A stretch of DNA of 64,000 nucleotides from Rathayibacter sp. SW19 (lineage in GTDB: Bacteria > Actinomycetota > Actinomycetes > Actinomycetales > Microbacteriaceae). The notes beneath the pieces were generated by a model that had not been told where the DNA came from, searched no databases, and was given only the letters and a program-made list of their open reading frames with translations. This document shows, piece after piece, positions 27,103-35,697 of this stretch. Position 1 is the stretch's first letter. Every line of letters begins with the position of its first letter. A program made the position numbers and the translations under genes. The DNA is taken from NCBI RefSeq assembly GCF_030866825.1, contig NZ_CP133020.1, positions 4,030,001-4,094,000 of the forward strand, written 5' to 3'.

Positions 27103-28039
27103 CGTAGTGCACCCACTTTCGCTGAAGTCGGAACTGAACGGCGGTGAGGATGAGAATCACAATCATGAGAACGATCGCGATTGCGGCCGCCAGCCCGCGC
27201 TCGTTGTTGACGAAACCCACGTTGTAGAAGAGAGTGACAATTGTCGTCGTTGCCTGGTGAGCGGGACTGAGCGCGGGGATCATCACATAGAGCAGGTCGA
27301 AAACCTGCAGTGAAGCGATCATTGTGATGACTGTCACGAAGAACACGCTCGGGCTGAGCAGGGGCAACGTGACGGAGAAGAATCGTCGAATCGGTCCGGC
27401 GCCGTCCAGACTCGCCGCCTCGTAGAGTGAAGGCGGGATACCCTGCAGGCCGGCAACGAAGATGACGATGTTTGTGCCGAGAGTTGACCAGATGCCGACA
27501 ACTGCAACGGCAACCAGGGCGGTCGACGGGTTGGAGATCCAACTCGTTCCCTGGATTCCGACCAGGCGAAGTGTCTGGTTCAGAATGCCATAGTCACCGT
27601 TGTAGATGAATGCCCACACGAGAGCGATAGCGGCCGGCATCGTGACGACCGGGACGAAGTAGAGCACACGGTAGACCCCGCGGCCTTTCAGGCCGGGCGT
27701 GTTGAGCAGGCTGGCGATCACAATCGCCACCGGAATGCCGATGAGTGCCACGGCCGCGTACACGGCCGTGTTGATTCCAGCACCGATCATCTCCGGAGTG
27801 GTGAAAAGCTCCGCGAAGTTCGCAAACCCTATCCAGGTCTCCCCGCCGAAAGCGCCGCTCTTAGTCAGAGACAAATACGCGGTGCGGATGATCGGCCAAA
27901 AGTAGAAGGCTGCGAGCCCGATGGCCGTTGGGCCGACGAATAAAAGCGCCCACCATGGCGAGTCCCGTAGGCCACTGCGGCGGACCGCGGGCGCCGGGGT
28001 CTTCCCCGGCACCCGCGCCCGTGTCATAGTCGATGACAT
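27095..28039 (-). CDS. carbohydrate ABC transporter permease, MalF type
   Basis: This 314-residue protein has six predicted transmembrane helices and the EAA loop EAASLDGAGPIRRFFSVTLP (about 222-241). The start lies 10 bases after the binding-protein stop. Together with the MalG-type partner it forms the heterodimeric channel of a CUT1-type importer for oligosaccharides or glycosides. The order binding protein, MalF, MalG is standard for this class. Confidence 0.92.
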   Translation of the reverse strand: MSSTMTRARVPGKTPAPAVRRSGLRDSPWWALLFVGPTAIGLAAFYFWPIIRTAYLSLTKSGAFGGETWIGFANFAELFTTPEMIGAGINTAVYAAVALIGIPVAIVIASLLNTPGLKGRGVYRVLYFVPVVTMPAAIALVWAFIYNGDYGILNQTLRLVGIQGTSWISNPSTALVAVAVVGIWSTLGTNIVIFVAGLQGIPPSLYEAASLDGAGPIRRFFSVTLPLLSPSVFFVTVITMIASLQVFDLLYVMIPALSPAHQATTTIVTLFYNVGFVNNERGLAAAIAIVLMIVILILTAVQFRLQRKWVHYDV

Positions 28040-28049
28040 TCTCGCGCCG

Positions 28050-29306
28050 CTATTCCTTCGCGAGAGCGGCGTTCATCAAGGCCGCCAGTTGCTTCATTCC
28101 GGCGTCCAGATCAAGGGAGCCAGACCATACCTTTGAGAAGATTGCAGTTTCGTCGGCGTTCCACGCCGCCGTGTTCCGGGAGATGGGGAACGGAACCGCG
28201 GTCTTTACCTCATTGATATATGACTGCAGATCATAATTCGGGAGGGACTTGACCCACAACGTCTGCGTCCCGTTAAAGGCGGGGATGACCGCCCCCGACT
28301 TCGCCATGAAGTCTGCCGCCGTCTTGCCGCTGGCGAATGCCGCGAATTTCTTCGCAGCGTCGAGGTGTGCACTCTTTGCTGAGACCACGTTCGCCAGGCC
28401 GTGGATGATGGACTGGTTGCCTGTCGGACCCTGCGGCAACGGCGCCACGTTGATATCCGCCGCGATCGACGACTTCGCGAACGCGCCAGGGTTCCAGGAT
28501 CCGGCCCAGTACATCGCGATTTTGCCCGAAGTGAACAGATCGGCGGAATAGGTGTCTGTCATCTGCTGGAGGCTCGGGGACGCCCCGTCTTTGACCAGAT
28601 CCAGCCAGAACTTGACTCCCTCAATGGTTTTCGGGTTGTCATACCCGGACTTCTTCCCGTCCTTGCTGATGATGTATCCGCCGGCCTGAGCCACGGTGTC
28701 GTAGTAGTTCTCCTGGCCGTACGGCGGTGCCGCGACTCCGAACGTTCCAGTTGTCTTGTTGGTCAACGCTTTGGCGTCGGCGGTGAATTCGTCCCACGTC
28801 CAGCCGGCCTTGGGGTACGCAACACCCGCCGCGTCGAACAGCTTCTTGTTGTACCAGACGCCGACCGTGTCGAAGTCCTTCGGAGCCCCATACAACTTGT
28901 TGTCGTACGTGTACAGGTCGATGAGGTTGCTGGGATAGTCGCTCTTTTTGACATTATCAAGTGGGGCCAATTGCCCATTCGAGGCGTAAAGCTGAAAATT
29001 GGGTCCGTTCATCCAGAAGACGTCAGGCGCACTGCCCGCCGATGCCGCAGTCTGAAGCTTTGTCCAATAGTCAGCATTCGCCGTCAGCTGGATGTCGATG
29101 GTGATGTTCGGATTCTGCTTCTCGAAAGCGGCGACCATCTGCTTCATCGCCGGCTCCTGATTTTTGTCCCAGATGCCGTACGTGAGCGTGATTTTTTCCG
29201 TCGAAGCCGAGGAAGCCGGCGCGCCCGAGCACGCGGTCAGGCCGAACATCCCGAGTGTGAGCACTGCCACGCCCGCTGCAAGTGCGCGGATTGAACGTCG
29301 CTGCAT
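28050..29306 (-). CDS. extracellular solute-binding protein (family 1), lipoprotein
   Basis: The 418-residue protein has a signal peptide with lipobox LTACSGA (Cys about 26) and a two-lobed type II binding fold typical of MalE/UgpB relatives (LTYGIWDKNQEPAM, DVFWMNGPNFQLYA, FTSGKIAMYWAGSW). It would be anchored outside the membrane and deliver a sugar to the following permeases. A GTATAC palindrome and a LacI-type half-symmetric site lie upstream at 29345-29372, so control by both the adjacent LacI protein and a GntR paralogue is possible. Confidence 0.92.
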   Translation of the reverse strand: MQRRSIRALAAGVAVLTLGMFGLTACSGAPASSASTEKITLTYGIWDKNQEPAMKQMVAAFEKQNPNITIDIQLTANADYWTKLQTAASAGSAPDVFWMNGPNFQLYASNGQLAPLDNVKKSDYPSNLIDLYTYDNKLYGAPKDFDTVGVWYNKKLFDAAGVAYPKAGWTWDEFTADAKALTNKTTGTFGVAAPPYGQENYYDTVAQAGGYIISKDGKKSGYDNPKTIEGVKFWLDLVKDGASPSLQQMTDTYSADLFTSGKIAMYWAGSWNPGAFAKSSIAADINVAPLPQGPTGNQSIIHGLANVVSAKSAHLDAAKKFAAFASGKTAADFMAKSGAVIPAFNGTQTLWVKSLPNYDLQSYINEVKTAVPFPISRNTAAWNADETAIFSKVWSGSLDLDAGMKQLAALMNAALAKE

Positions 29307-29344
29307 TGAATCTCCTTTGATCGATTGCGGTTTACCCGATGTGC

Positions 29345-29372
29345 TAAACGATTAACTACACGTTGTATACAA
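29345..29372. promoter_or_regulatory. LacI-type and GTATAC operators before the MalE-type gene
   Basis: TAAACGATTA (29345-29354) has the TAAnCGnTTA form of a LacI-family site. TTGTATACAA (29363-29372) is a perfect 10-bp palindrome sharing its core with the GntR site at 17651. Both lie 39-66 bases upstream of the ATG at 29306, in the 91-base gap after the LacI gene. Confidence 0.55.
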
Positions 29373-29397
29373 GCAGATCGAGTACTTCGCCGTCAAC

Positions 29398-30429
29398 TTA
29401 AGACGAATTCCGATGGAAAAGTGACAGCTGCAGCTCAACGAGGTGCCCCTCCGAGCTATCCGCACCACTCGCTCGAGCAATCAGCATCTCAGCCAGTCGA
29501 TCCGCGAAAGCAGCGGAACCGACGGAGGACAAGCTGGGAACGACGTCTTCCGAGTCCGGTGCGTTGCCTGTCCCGATGATTGCAACGTCGGCGGGAACAC
29601 TCAGTCCCAAGAAATGGGCTGCATGGATGGCAGCAATACCGGCGAAGTCCGTTTCTGCGTAAACGGCTGTTGGGCGCGGGCTCGTCGACAGCAGTTCAAC
29701 GGCCGCGGCAAATGAGCTCGCTACCGTTCCTGAATACCAGCCCATGTGTTGCGGCAATGCTGTGATGCCAGCACGCACGAGCTCCGCTCGGTACGCGAGA
29801 ACGCGGGGCCCCACTGTGCCAGCCCGACTCTGCACCTTCGCGAGGCAAGCGATCTGGGTGTGCGACTCAAGAAGATGACGCATCGCAATTGTCGCGGCAG
29901 CAGTGTCATGGAATCGGATGACGTCGTAACCATCGGGCTCGAGAACGCCGTTGTACACGATCAGCCGCGGGCCCGTTTGCGCGAACCGGGCCAGCGCTCT
30001 TCGCTCGTCACTCAAGGTGAAGTCGGTATCAACCGCCAAATATGCAGCGTCGCATTCGACACGTTCAAGTGCGCTGCGCCAGTCATAGTCCGGCAGGATG
30101 AACGTGCTGAAGCCACGCTCGCTTGCGAACCGGGTGACCCGCTCGGCAATAGCGATTGACCACGGATCGCTCAACATGTGCAATGCCAACTGGATCACAC
30201 CGGTCCGACCGGTCCGCATCGCTCTGGCTGTGCGATTTGGTCGATAGCCCAATTCGGCGGCCGCGTCGGTCACACGCAAACGCGTACCTTCTGACACACC
30301 GCTGCTTCTACCGCGCCGACCGGAAAGCACGTAGGAAACAGTTGCAACAGAGACACCAGCAGCATGCGCGACCTGCTTGACAGTGGGTCTCTTCGACGCA
30401 CGCGTGTCGCCTTCGCTCACAAACTTCAC
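29398..30429 (-). CDS. LacI-family transcriptional regulator
   Basis: The 343-residue regulator has an N-terminal helix-turn-helix with TVKQVAHAAGVSVATVSYVL (about 16-35) and the hinge GYRPNRTARAM (about 60-70), then a periplasmic-binding-type effector domain. It lies upstream of and in the same direction as the MalEFG operon. A LacI-type site is found between them, so it probably represses that importer until its sugar binds. The GTG at 30429 gives a short leader. A second in-frame GTG five codons later is possible. Confidence 0.87.
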   Translation of the reverse strand: MKFVSEGDTRASKRPTVKQVAHAAGVSVATVSYVLSGRRGRSSGVSEGTRLRVTDAAAELGYRPNRTARAMRTGRTGVIQLALHMLSDPWSIAIAERVTRFASERGFSTFILPDYDWRSALERVECDAAYLAVDTDFTLSDERRALARFAQTGPRLIVYNGVLEPDGYDVIRFHDTAAATIAMRHLLESHTQIACLAKVQSRAGTVGPRVLAYRAELVRAGITALPQHMGWYSGTVASSFAAAVELLSTSPRPTAVYAETDFAGIAAIHAAHFLGLSVPADVAIIGTGNAPDSEDVVPSLSSVGSAAFADRLAEMLIARASGADSSEGHLVELQLSLFHRNSS

Positions 30430-30732
30430 CTACACATTTCAATACGAGCGGAGCGGACACAGCTGCCACCGAGCGTCGAGCGCGCGTGGTGCGCTGGTTA
30501 GCAAGTCGTGCCGACATAGACGCGAACAATCGCCCGCGCACCAGCTAGTCCTACCAGACTACCGACAATGCACATGCGCTTAGTGTGCACCGCCGACTGG
30601 CTCGGGAAACAACCTCCGACAGGAGCACGAACTGGCCTGCCACGGGCAGTCCTGATGGACGTTGACAAATCATCAACGATCCTCTGACATTGAGGCCAGC
30701 ATTACCGACATAACGGAAGTAGGGTCGGAGGC
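30430..30732. other. Intergenic, no gene seen
   Basis: This 303-base gap separates the LacI gene (leftward) from a small membrane protein gene (rightward), so it must hold promoters for both. No clear operator, RNA gene or open frame with a domain was seen. GGAGG at 30727-30731 belongs to the small gene. Confidence 0.5.
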
Positions 30733-30936
30733 GTGAAGCGCATCTGGCCGTTTCTTGTCCCTGGCGTCATCCTCGGCGCTGTCGGGTTGGTGTGGACCCT
30801 GCAGGGACTCAACGTTGTGCGCGGGTCGGCGATGAGCGGCTCCTCGTTGTGGGCGACCGTTGGACCCATAGTGCTCGTCGTCGGTTTGGTGCTGATCGTC
30901 GTCGCGATCGTGATCGCGCGTCGCCGGGCGCGTTAA
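30733..30936 (+). CDS. small two-helix membrane protein
   Basis: The 67-residue protein has two hydrophobic helices (about 5-27 and 40-62), with a short loop between and a basic tail RRRAR. GGAGG precedes the GTG at 30733. Similar short integral membrane proteins are common in Micrococcales, but no function is known to me. Its neighbours do not indicate a role. Confidence 0.7.
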   Translation: MKRIWPFLVPGVILGAVGLVWTLQGLNVVRGSAMSGSSLWATVGPIVLVVGLVLIVVAIVIARRRAR

Positions 30937-31003
30937 TCGCGGATTGAAAATCAGCGATCCTCCACCGGTTGCCAACCTTGGCCGATTCGAAGACATGAAG
31001 AAG

Positions 31004-31085
31004 GCCCGGAATTGCGAGATTCCGGGGCCAGTAACGGGGGCGAGACTCAACCACCCGCGATGCCACGATTATGAGCCGTGTGCTC
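31004..31085 (-). repeat. Degenerate copy of tRNA-Met 3' half with its terminator
   Basis: This stretch repeats 33254-33333 with few changes. It carries the inverted repeat GGCCCGGAAT/ATTCCGGGGCC, followed by the tRNA 3' acceptor, T-arm and anticodon region including the CAT loop. The T-arm has an extra base and substitutions, and the 5' half of the tRNA is absent, so it cannot be a tRNA. The intact tRNA-Met lies 2.2 kb away on the same strand, with a toxin-antitoxin pair between. Confidence 0.75.
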
Positions 31086-31285
31086 GTATTGGGCTCAACG
31101 TGGGGCGTTCAGCGAGTCAAGATTCCGCGTAAAATCAACCATCTTGACTGATCTGAGCAATGCTGAACGACGGGCGAATTCACCCGGCTGTGCCCAATAT
31201 GCGTCCAATTTGGTGGGCACCCTTCCGCAGTGATTCCCGAAAGCAGACCGCCGGCCAGAGTTCCTTTGCCGCTTATTCAACGCCG
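31086..31285. other. Intergenic, no gene seen
   Basis: Between the tRNA remnant and the AbiEii-like stop codon no gene is evident. Small open frames here lack ribosome-binding sites and domains. Together with the tRNA remnant, the non-coding stretch runs from 30937 to 31285. Confidence 0.5.
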
Positions 31286-32128
31286 TCAACCACGTTGGCG
31301 TCCATTGCCGGCGTCATCGGCCGCGAGCATGCGGGCGGCCAGCACACGAAACGCCGTCTCGACTTGGGCCGCAGGTTCGATCCCTTCCAAATCATCGACC
31401 GCGAGCCGAATCAGTTTCGGGTTGCGGGAGGAAAGATCATCGCGAAGGAAATCAGTCGCCGACTCAATAACGTGGGAGCCGACAGCTTTGCCGCTCAGCT
31501 CACGGAGACAATAACCAATGGCTTCAGCATCGCAATAGCGCAGGAGGCGGAGAAAGTCACCGGCGTCTTTGGAGATCACCCGATCGCGCCTATGCCCGGC
31601 AAGTCGCTCCGCGAGCTTGATCAGTTTCGCCACAACCAGAGCAGCGGGACCCGCGACACGCAGCGTAATCGTTCGGTTGTCGGCTGGATTGAGGGCTGTG
31701 ATCTGCATTGGGGAAGCATCGAGTAGGGCGAGCTCAAGGCCCGCAGTTCGCCGGGCAGTGGCGGGGCTCGGCCCACGCAACGGCGCGGTCCGTCGCGAGG
31801 ATGGAGGCAAAACTCCGGCGGGAACCATAAGGTCGATCTCGATGCCGTTCGGCGCGAAGAAGGTACCTGGGTTGCTGTGAGCTTGGTATCCCGCCGCGAG
31901 AAGAGTTTCCCCGATGTCCGGACGCTCAGTTAGCAGGTCCGGATCAATGGCGAGGTCACCATCGGTGGTGTAGGTCGGCTGCCTGGCTTGATCGGCCGGA
32001 GCGTGCAAGTAGACCGCTTGGGCTCCGACGAGAATCAGACCGGCACGCTGTTCGTGGAGCACTTCGAGAACATCCAACAGCGCGTGCCGGGCGGCAACGT
32101 ATTCCGGTGCGACATTGGGGTCAACCAT
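31286..32128 (-). CDS. AbiEii-like nucleotidyltransferase (putative toxin)
   Basis: The 280-residue protein resembles nucleotidyltransferases of the AbiEii/MenT kind. It has an early LILVGAQAVYLHAP segment (about 29-42), TTDGDLAID with the metal-binding Asp pair (about 53-61), IEIDLMVP (about 96-103) and a helical C-terminal region with a conserved Lys (VVAKLIKLAERL). Type IV toxins of this kind are thought to modify nucleic acids such as tRNA. Its start overlaps the upstream partner by 8 bases, as expected for a toxin-antitoxin operon. Family placement is by motif only. Confidence 0.7.
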   Translation of the reverse strand: MVDPNVAPEYVAARHALLDVLEVLHEQRAGLILVGAQAVYLHAPADQARQPTYTTDGDLAIDPDLLTERPDIGETLLAAGYQAHSNPGTFFAPNGIEIDLMVPAGVLPPSSRRTAPLRGPSPATARRTAGLELALLDASPMQITALNPADNRTITLRVAGPAALVVAKLIKLAERLAGHRRDRVISKDAGDFLRLLRYCDAEAIGYCLRELSGKAVGSHVIESATDFLRDDLSSRNPKLIRLAVDDLEGIEPAAQVETAFRVLAARMLAADDAGNGRQRG

Positions 32129-33212
32129 TGGACATCCCCTGATCTTCGATCAGGTCCCGCGCGAGGTCTTCGCCGACGCCGGCAAGGCGGCCAGTCGCCG
32201 ACAGCAAGTCGCCGACAGCTCGCCATGGGGTGACGTAACGCAGTCCGTCGGCCGTTCGCGTGTGCTCGCCGCGGTTGAGGAACTCGCACTCAGCGACGCG
32301 GATGTTTCCATCGCGCCGGTCAGGGGCGAGATCTGCTGCTCGTTGAAGAGCAGCCAGATCCGTCGTATAGATCCAAAGTTCGGTTGCCGGCAGGCTCGCA
32401 ATGCGCCCGCGGTCGCGCAGCCATTCACGTGCGGTCCTGACGCCGGTAATGGCGTATGGGACAGCCGCTCCAGTGATGCGCTGCAGAGCAAGCTCTGGCC
32501 CGGAAAGCGAGAAGTATCGTTTGGCGTTGAAGGTCTTCCCGAAGCTGTAGTCCTCTGCCCAACGCTGCGCGGCGGCCAGCCGGTCGGCGATCACGATCGG
32601 GCCACCTCCGGTCGGCTGCAGATAGTTCTCCTCCCTCAACAGTGACACGACACGGCTCACCGTTGATACCGGCAGATTGTTCTGCCGTGCAAAGTCCCTG
32701 ATTGATCCGGCTTGACCCCCGTTCGCCAAGAGACCAACCATGACCTCCGACGCCGCCTGCCCTTTCAAGGATCGCAACCGCGCCACCGGCTTGACATCCG
32801 GCAGCGGATCCTTCATCGCTCCTTGCTGCCGGACAAAGACGACTGGCCCCGCGTGTCGAATCATCACGTTTCCCGTGGTATCCCAATACGACCAGCCCGC
32901 CTGCTCGAGCAATTGCTGCTTGCGGGCAGGGATGAACGGAGCAATCAGCACGGGAGTGACGCCCGGCCCGGGGATGGGGAGTTGATCGACTTCGATGACG
33001 CCCGCCGAGAGCTTCACCTCAACACCCAGCTCTACAGGCTGAGTCGCGATGATCCAGCGTATGCGCGCATCCCACCCACTGTCGCTGGGCAACAACGGAG
33101 GTTCGATGTGGTTGCGAGTGCCAGAAGGCGTCACCGTGCGCAGGTACTTCATGAAGCGGTCGATCAGATCGCTCGTTCCGTAACCAGTGCTGTTCCGCAT
33201 AACATGGAACAT
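32121..33212 (-). CDS. AbiEi-like HTH protein (putative antitoxin)
   Basis: The 363-residue protein has an N-terminal alpha/beta part (about 20-130) with VELGVEVKLSAG. A winged-helix segment follows, GSIRDFARQNNLPVSTVSRV (about 173-192), and then a mixed domain with WIYTTDLAALQRAA. The position before the nucleotidyltransferase with 8 bases of overlap fits an AbiE-type antitoxin that also represses the operon. The ATG at 33212 was chosen because the longer frame to 33314 would run through the tRNA-Met 3' end. An ATG at 33200 is also possible. A restriction-like role for the N-terminal part cannot be excluded. Confidence 0.62.
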   Translation of the reverse strand: MFHVMRNSTGYGTSDLIDRFMKYLRTVTPSGTRNHIEPPLLPSDSGWDARIRWIIATQPVELGVEVKLSAGVIEVDQLPIPGPGVTPVLIAPFIPARKQQLLEQAGWSYWDTTGNVMIRHAGPVVFVRQQGAMKDPLPDVKPVARLRSLKGQAASEVMVGLLANGGQAGSIRDFARQNNLPVSTVSRVVSLLREENYLQPTGGGPIVIADRLAAAQRWAEDYSFGKTFNAKRYFSLSGPELALQRITGAAVPYAITGVRTAREWLRDRGRIASLPATELWIYTTDLAALQRAADLAPDRRDGNIRVAECEFLNRGEHTRTADGLRYVTPWRAVGDLLSATGRLAGVGEDLARDLIEDQGMSNG

Positions 33213-33250
33213 AGCATTTTCTGGAACAGAAGCCGAGCACGGGCCCGAGA

Positions 33251-33280
33251 TGGCCCCGGAATGGCGAGATTCCGGGGCCA
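33251..33280 (-). terminator. Hairpin after tRNA-Met
   Basis: TGGCCCCGGAAT and ATTCCGGGGCCA form a perfect 12-bp stem with a six-base loop directly after the tRNA-Met 3' end. A T-run is not obvious, but position and strength suggest a terminator or processing signal. A close copy lies at 31002-31030. Confidence 0.6.
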
Positions 33281-33281
33281 G

Positions 33282-33355
33282 TAGCGGGGGCGGGACTTGA
33301 ACCCGCGACACCACGATTATGAGCCGTGTGCTCTAACCACCTGAGCTACCCCGCC
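33282..33355 (-). tRNA. tRNA-Met (anticodon CAT)
   Basis: Read on the minus strand, the acceptor GGCGGGG, TA, D-stem GCTC, an anticodon loop CTCATAA, T-arm GCGGGTTCAAGTCCCGC and 3' acceptor CCCCGCT plus A73 form a complete 74-nt cloverleaf. The CCA end is not encoded. The anticodon CAT with an ordinary acceptor suggests elongator Met, although an Ile (k2C) tRNA would look alike. Confidence 0.92.
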
Positions 33356-33387
33356 GCCACCTCCGCGCATCACCTGCACAAGAGACG

Positions 33388-33459
<72 letters not shown>

Positions 33460-33571
33460 GACACCGTGACGCGACAATCGTCCGCGTTTTGGCAACCGTA
33501 TGAGGATATCATCTGGACGGCCACGCAAAAACCGGATGAAGACATCCCGCGACATTCGAGATCAGCCGATG

Positions 33572-35578
33572 TCAGCCGACAACAACCCCAGGCAACTGCC
33601 ACGCCGCGAACACCGGACCAGGCGACGTCATGCGGATGCCGCCCTCGTCCTCCTCGACGGACGGCACGACCGCGAGCGCGACGTCACCGAAAACCGCCAC
33701 CGCTGCATCCGCACCGCTGAGCGCATCGGGCGGAAGCCGCACGTCGACGTCGGCTCGCGCCGCAAGAACGAGGATGCTTTCGGTAGCGGACTCGCGCACG
33801 AACACGAGGACATCGCCGCCGATGTGCAGCCAGCGCATGCCGCCGCCGTTCAGGGCCGGGTGGTCGCGACGCAGATGGATGAGGCGCGAATAGAGGTCGA
33901 AGGTGGCTGCGGGGTCTCGATACGCCTGCTCGCTGCGCTCGCGGGCTACTCGACCAACGGGAACGTTGGTCGAGTAGCGAGCGCCAGCGAGCGTATCGAG
34001 ACCATTACCACCGGGAACGTTGGTCGAGTAGCGAGCGCCAGCGAGCGTATCGAGACCATTACCAACGGGCTCAAGCGCCAGCTCGCCCCACGGCAGCGGC
34101 GTGCGCGACGCCTCGCCGTCCTCGCCGGTCAGCGCGAACTCGTCGCCGGCCCACACGACCGGAATGCCCGGGAACGTGACAGACAGACCGAACGCGACCG
34201 GAACGACATCCGGCCGGGCATGGGTCAAGAACCGCGGCACGTCGTGGGTGTCCAACGCATTCATGGTGCCGAGCAGCGTGCGCCACGGGAAACCGGCGGT
34301 GAACTGCGTGTGCGCCGCGACGAACTGCACGCCGTTCAACTGCGGAATCGTGCCGACCGGCTGCCCGAAATAGCTCGACTCACTGCCCGGCAGCGACAGC
34401 CAGCTCCACAGCGGCCGGGTGAAGTTCGCGTAGGTCATCGCGCCGTGCCAGGCGTCGCCTTGAAAATCAGGGGCCGCGTCGTTGGTCGACTCACCGAGCA
34501 GGATGGTGTCCGGATTGATCCCGATCATCGTGCGCCGGATGATGCGCCGCACCTCGCCGTTAAGGTCCTCGTCGCGGTACCGCCCTGTCATGTTGGCGAC
34601 GTCGATGCGCCAGCCGTCCAGTGAATACGGCGGCTTCAACCAGTTCGCAACGACGGAATCGGGGCCCTCGATGAAGCGTCGGCGCAGCTCTGCCGACTTC
34701 CAATTGAACTTTGGAAGGCTTCTCACGCCCATCCAAGAGACGTATTCCGTGTGCTCATCGTTGAGCCAGTAGAAAAACTCGCTTTCCGGCGCATCCGGAT
34801 GCCCGTATGCGGCCTGGAACCACTCGTGACCGTCTCCGCAGTGGTTGGTCGTGAGGTCCCCGATCACCTTCAGCCCGCGTGCGTGCGCCGCCTCAACCAG
34901 TCGGATCAGCGCGTCATCGCCGCCGAGCAGCGGGTCGACTTCTGCGAAACTGGATGCGTCGTAACGATGATTCGACCGCCCCGGAAACACCGGGGTCAGG
35001 TAGATCAGGCTCACCCCGAGTTGCTCGAAGTGGTCCAGGTGCTCGATGATGCCGTCGACGTCACCGCCGTAGAACTGCTGCGAGCGCCCGGGTTGTTCCA
35101 GCTCGACCGGGTCGCCCCAGTGCGCAGGGATCGCCCAGTCCGGCAGCGGCCGCGTGTCCGCGGCCGCCGAACGAGCAAACCGGTCGGGAAACAGCTGATA
35201 CAACACCGTCGACGCCACCCAGCTCGGCGGTGCGTCGTAACTGACCAGCTTGAAGTCCTCCGAGTCGAGCGTCTCGGTCTCGTGGATGCCCGTCGCGTTC
35301 AGCCACACACTCGAGCCGTCGCCTCGAGTGATCATGAATCGATACCCGTGCACCGGGTTCTCCACCGTGACCGGCGCCGTCCACCAGTCCCACCCGTCGG
35401 CGGATGCCATGACTTCGGCATCCGAGAACCGCGGCTCGTGGTCGGGGTTCGAACGCGTGCGCACCGCGGTGACTGGTCCGAATCCGCGCGGAATGCGCAC
35501 GCTGACCTGCACCGTGTCGCCGAGAGCAGGTGCGGGGTTCGAGACGTGCATGGACGACCCGTCATGATGGGGCAACAT
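33572..35578 (-). CDS. GH13 alpha-glycosidase, neopullulanase-like, with REP insertion
   Basis: The 668-residue enzyme has an N-terminal immunoglobulin-like domain (about 1-120), a TIM barrel with WRIDVANMTG (nucleophile Asp), LLGESTND (acid Glu) and ALDTHDVPRF (third Asp), and a C-terminal beta domain. No signal peptide is seen, so it likely cleaves imported maltodextrin or pullulan fragments. Residues about 505-555, between LPWGELALEP and YRDPAATFDLY, are encoded by REP repeats, including two copies of GNGLDTLAGARYSTNVP. The ATG at 35578 lies 6 bases after TACTGT, consistent with leaderless initiation. Confidence 0.85.
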   Translation of the reverse strand: MLPHHDGSSMHVSNPAPALGDTVQVSVRIPRGFGPVTAVRTRSNPDHEPRFSDAEVMASADGWDWWTAPVTVENPVHGYRFMITRGDGSSVWLNATGIHETETLDSEDFKLVSYDAPPSWVASTVLYQLFPDRFARSAAADTRPLPDWAIPAHWGDPVELEQPGRSQQFYGGDVDGIIEHLDHFEQLGVSLIYLTPVFPGRSNHRYDASSFAEVDPLLGGDDALIRLVEAAHARGLKVIGDLTTNHCGDGHEWFQAAYGHPDAPESEFFYWLNDEHTEYVSWMGVRSLPKFNWKSAELRRRFIEGPDSVVANWLKPPYSLDGWRIDVANMTGRYRDEDLNGEVRRIIRRTMIGINPDTILLGESTNDAAPDFQGDAWHGAMTYANFTRPLWSWLSLPGSESSYFGQPVGTIPQLNGVQFVAAHTQFTAGFPWRTLLGTMNALDTHDVPRFLTHARPDVVPVAFGLSVTFPGIPVVWAGDEFALTGEDGEASRTPLPWGELALEPVGNGLDTLAGARYSTNVPGGNGLDTLAGARYSTNVPVGRVARERSEQAYRDPAATFDLYSRLIHLRRDHPALNGGGMRWLHIGGDVLVFVRESATESILVLAARADVDVRLPPDALSGADAAVAVFGDVALAVVPSVEEDEGGIRMTSPGPVFAAWQLPGVVVG
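33911..34066. repeat. REP-like units inside a GH13 coding sequence
   Basis: Two direct 54-bp units begin at 33959 and 34013, each containing GGTCGAGTAGCGAGCGCC and GCGTATCGAGACC. An inverted unit ending GCTACTCGACCAACGGG lies at 33914-33961. Each direct unit is 18 codons, so the reading frame is kept. The same palindrome family occurs at 52333-52551 and around 56620. Confidence 0.85.
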
Positions 35579-35697
35579 GCGTCGACAGTATCGTGAGACG
35601 CACCGCTATGCGGTCGACCCGTGCCGGCGGTTCCTGCCGGCGATCTTTGCCGACGATCTCTGCCGACGATCTCTGCCGGCGGCGCGCACCACCGGGC

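Noticed and set aside
33213..33314. Upstream extension of the AbiEi-like gene
   Set aside because: It would read through the tRNA-Met 3' end and its terminator hairpin, so an internal ATG at 33212 is used.
33500..34624. 374-residue plus-strand frame rich in Arg
   Set aside because: It is a shadow of the GH13 gene on the other strand, with no recognisable domain.
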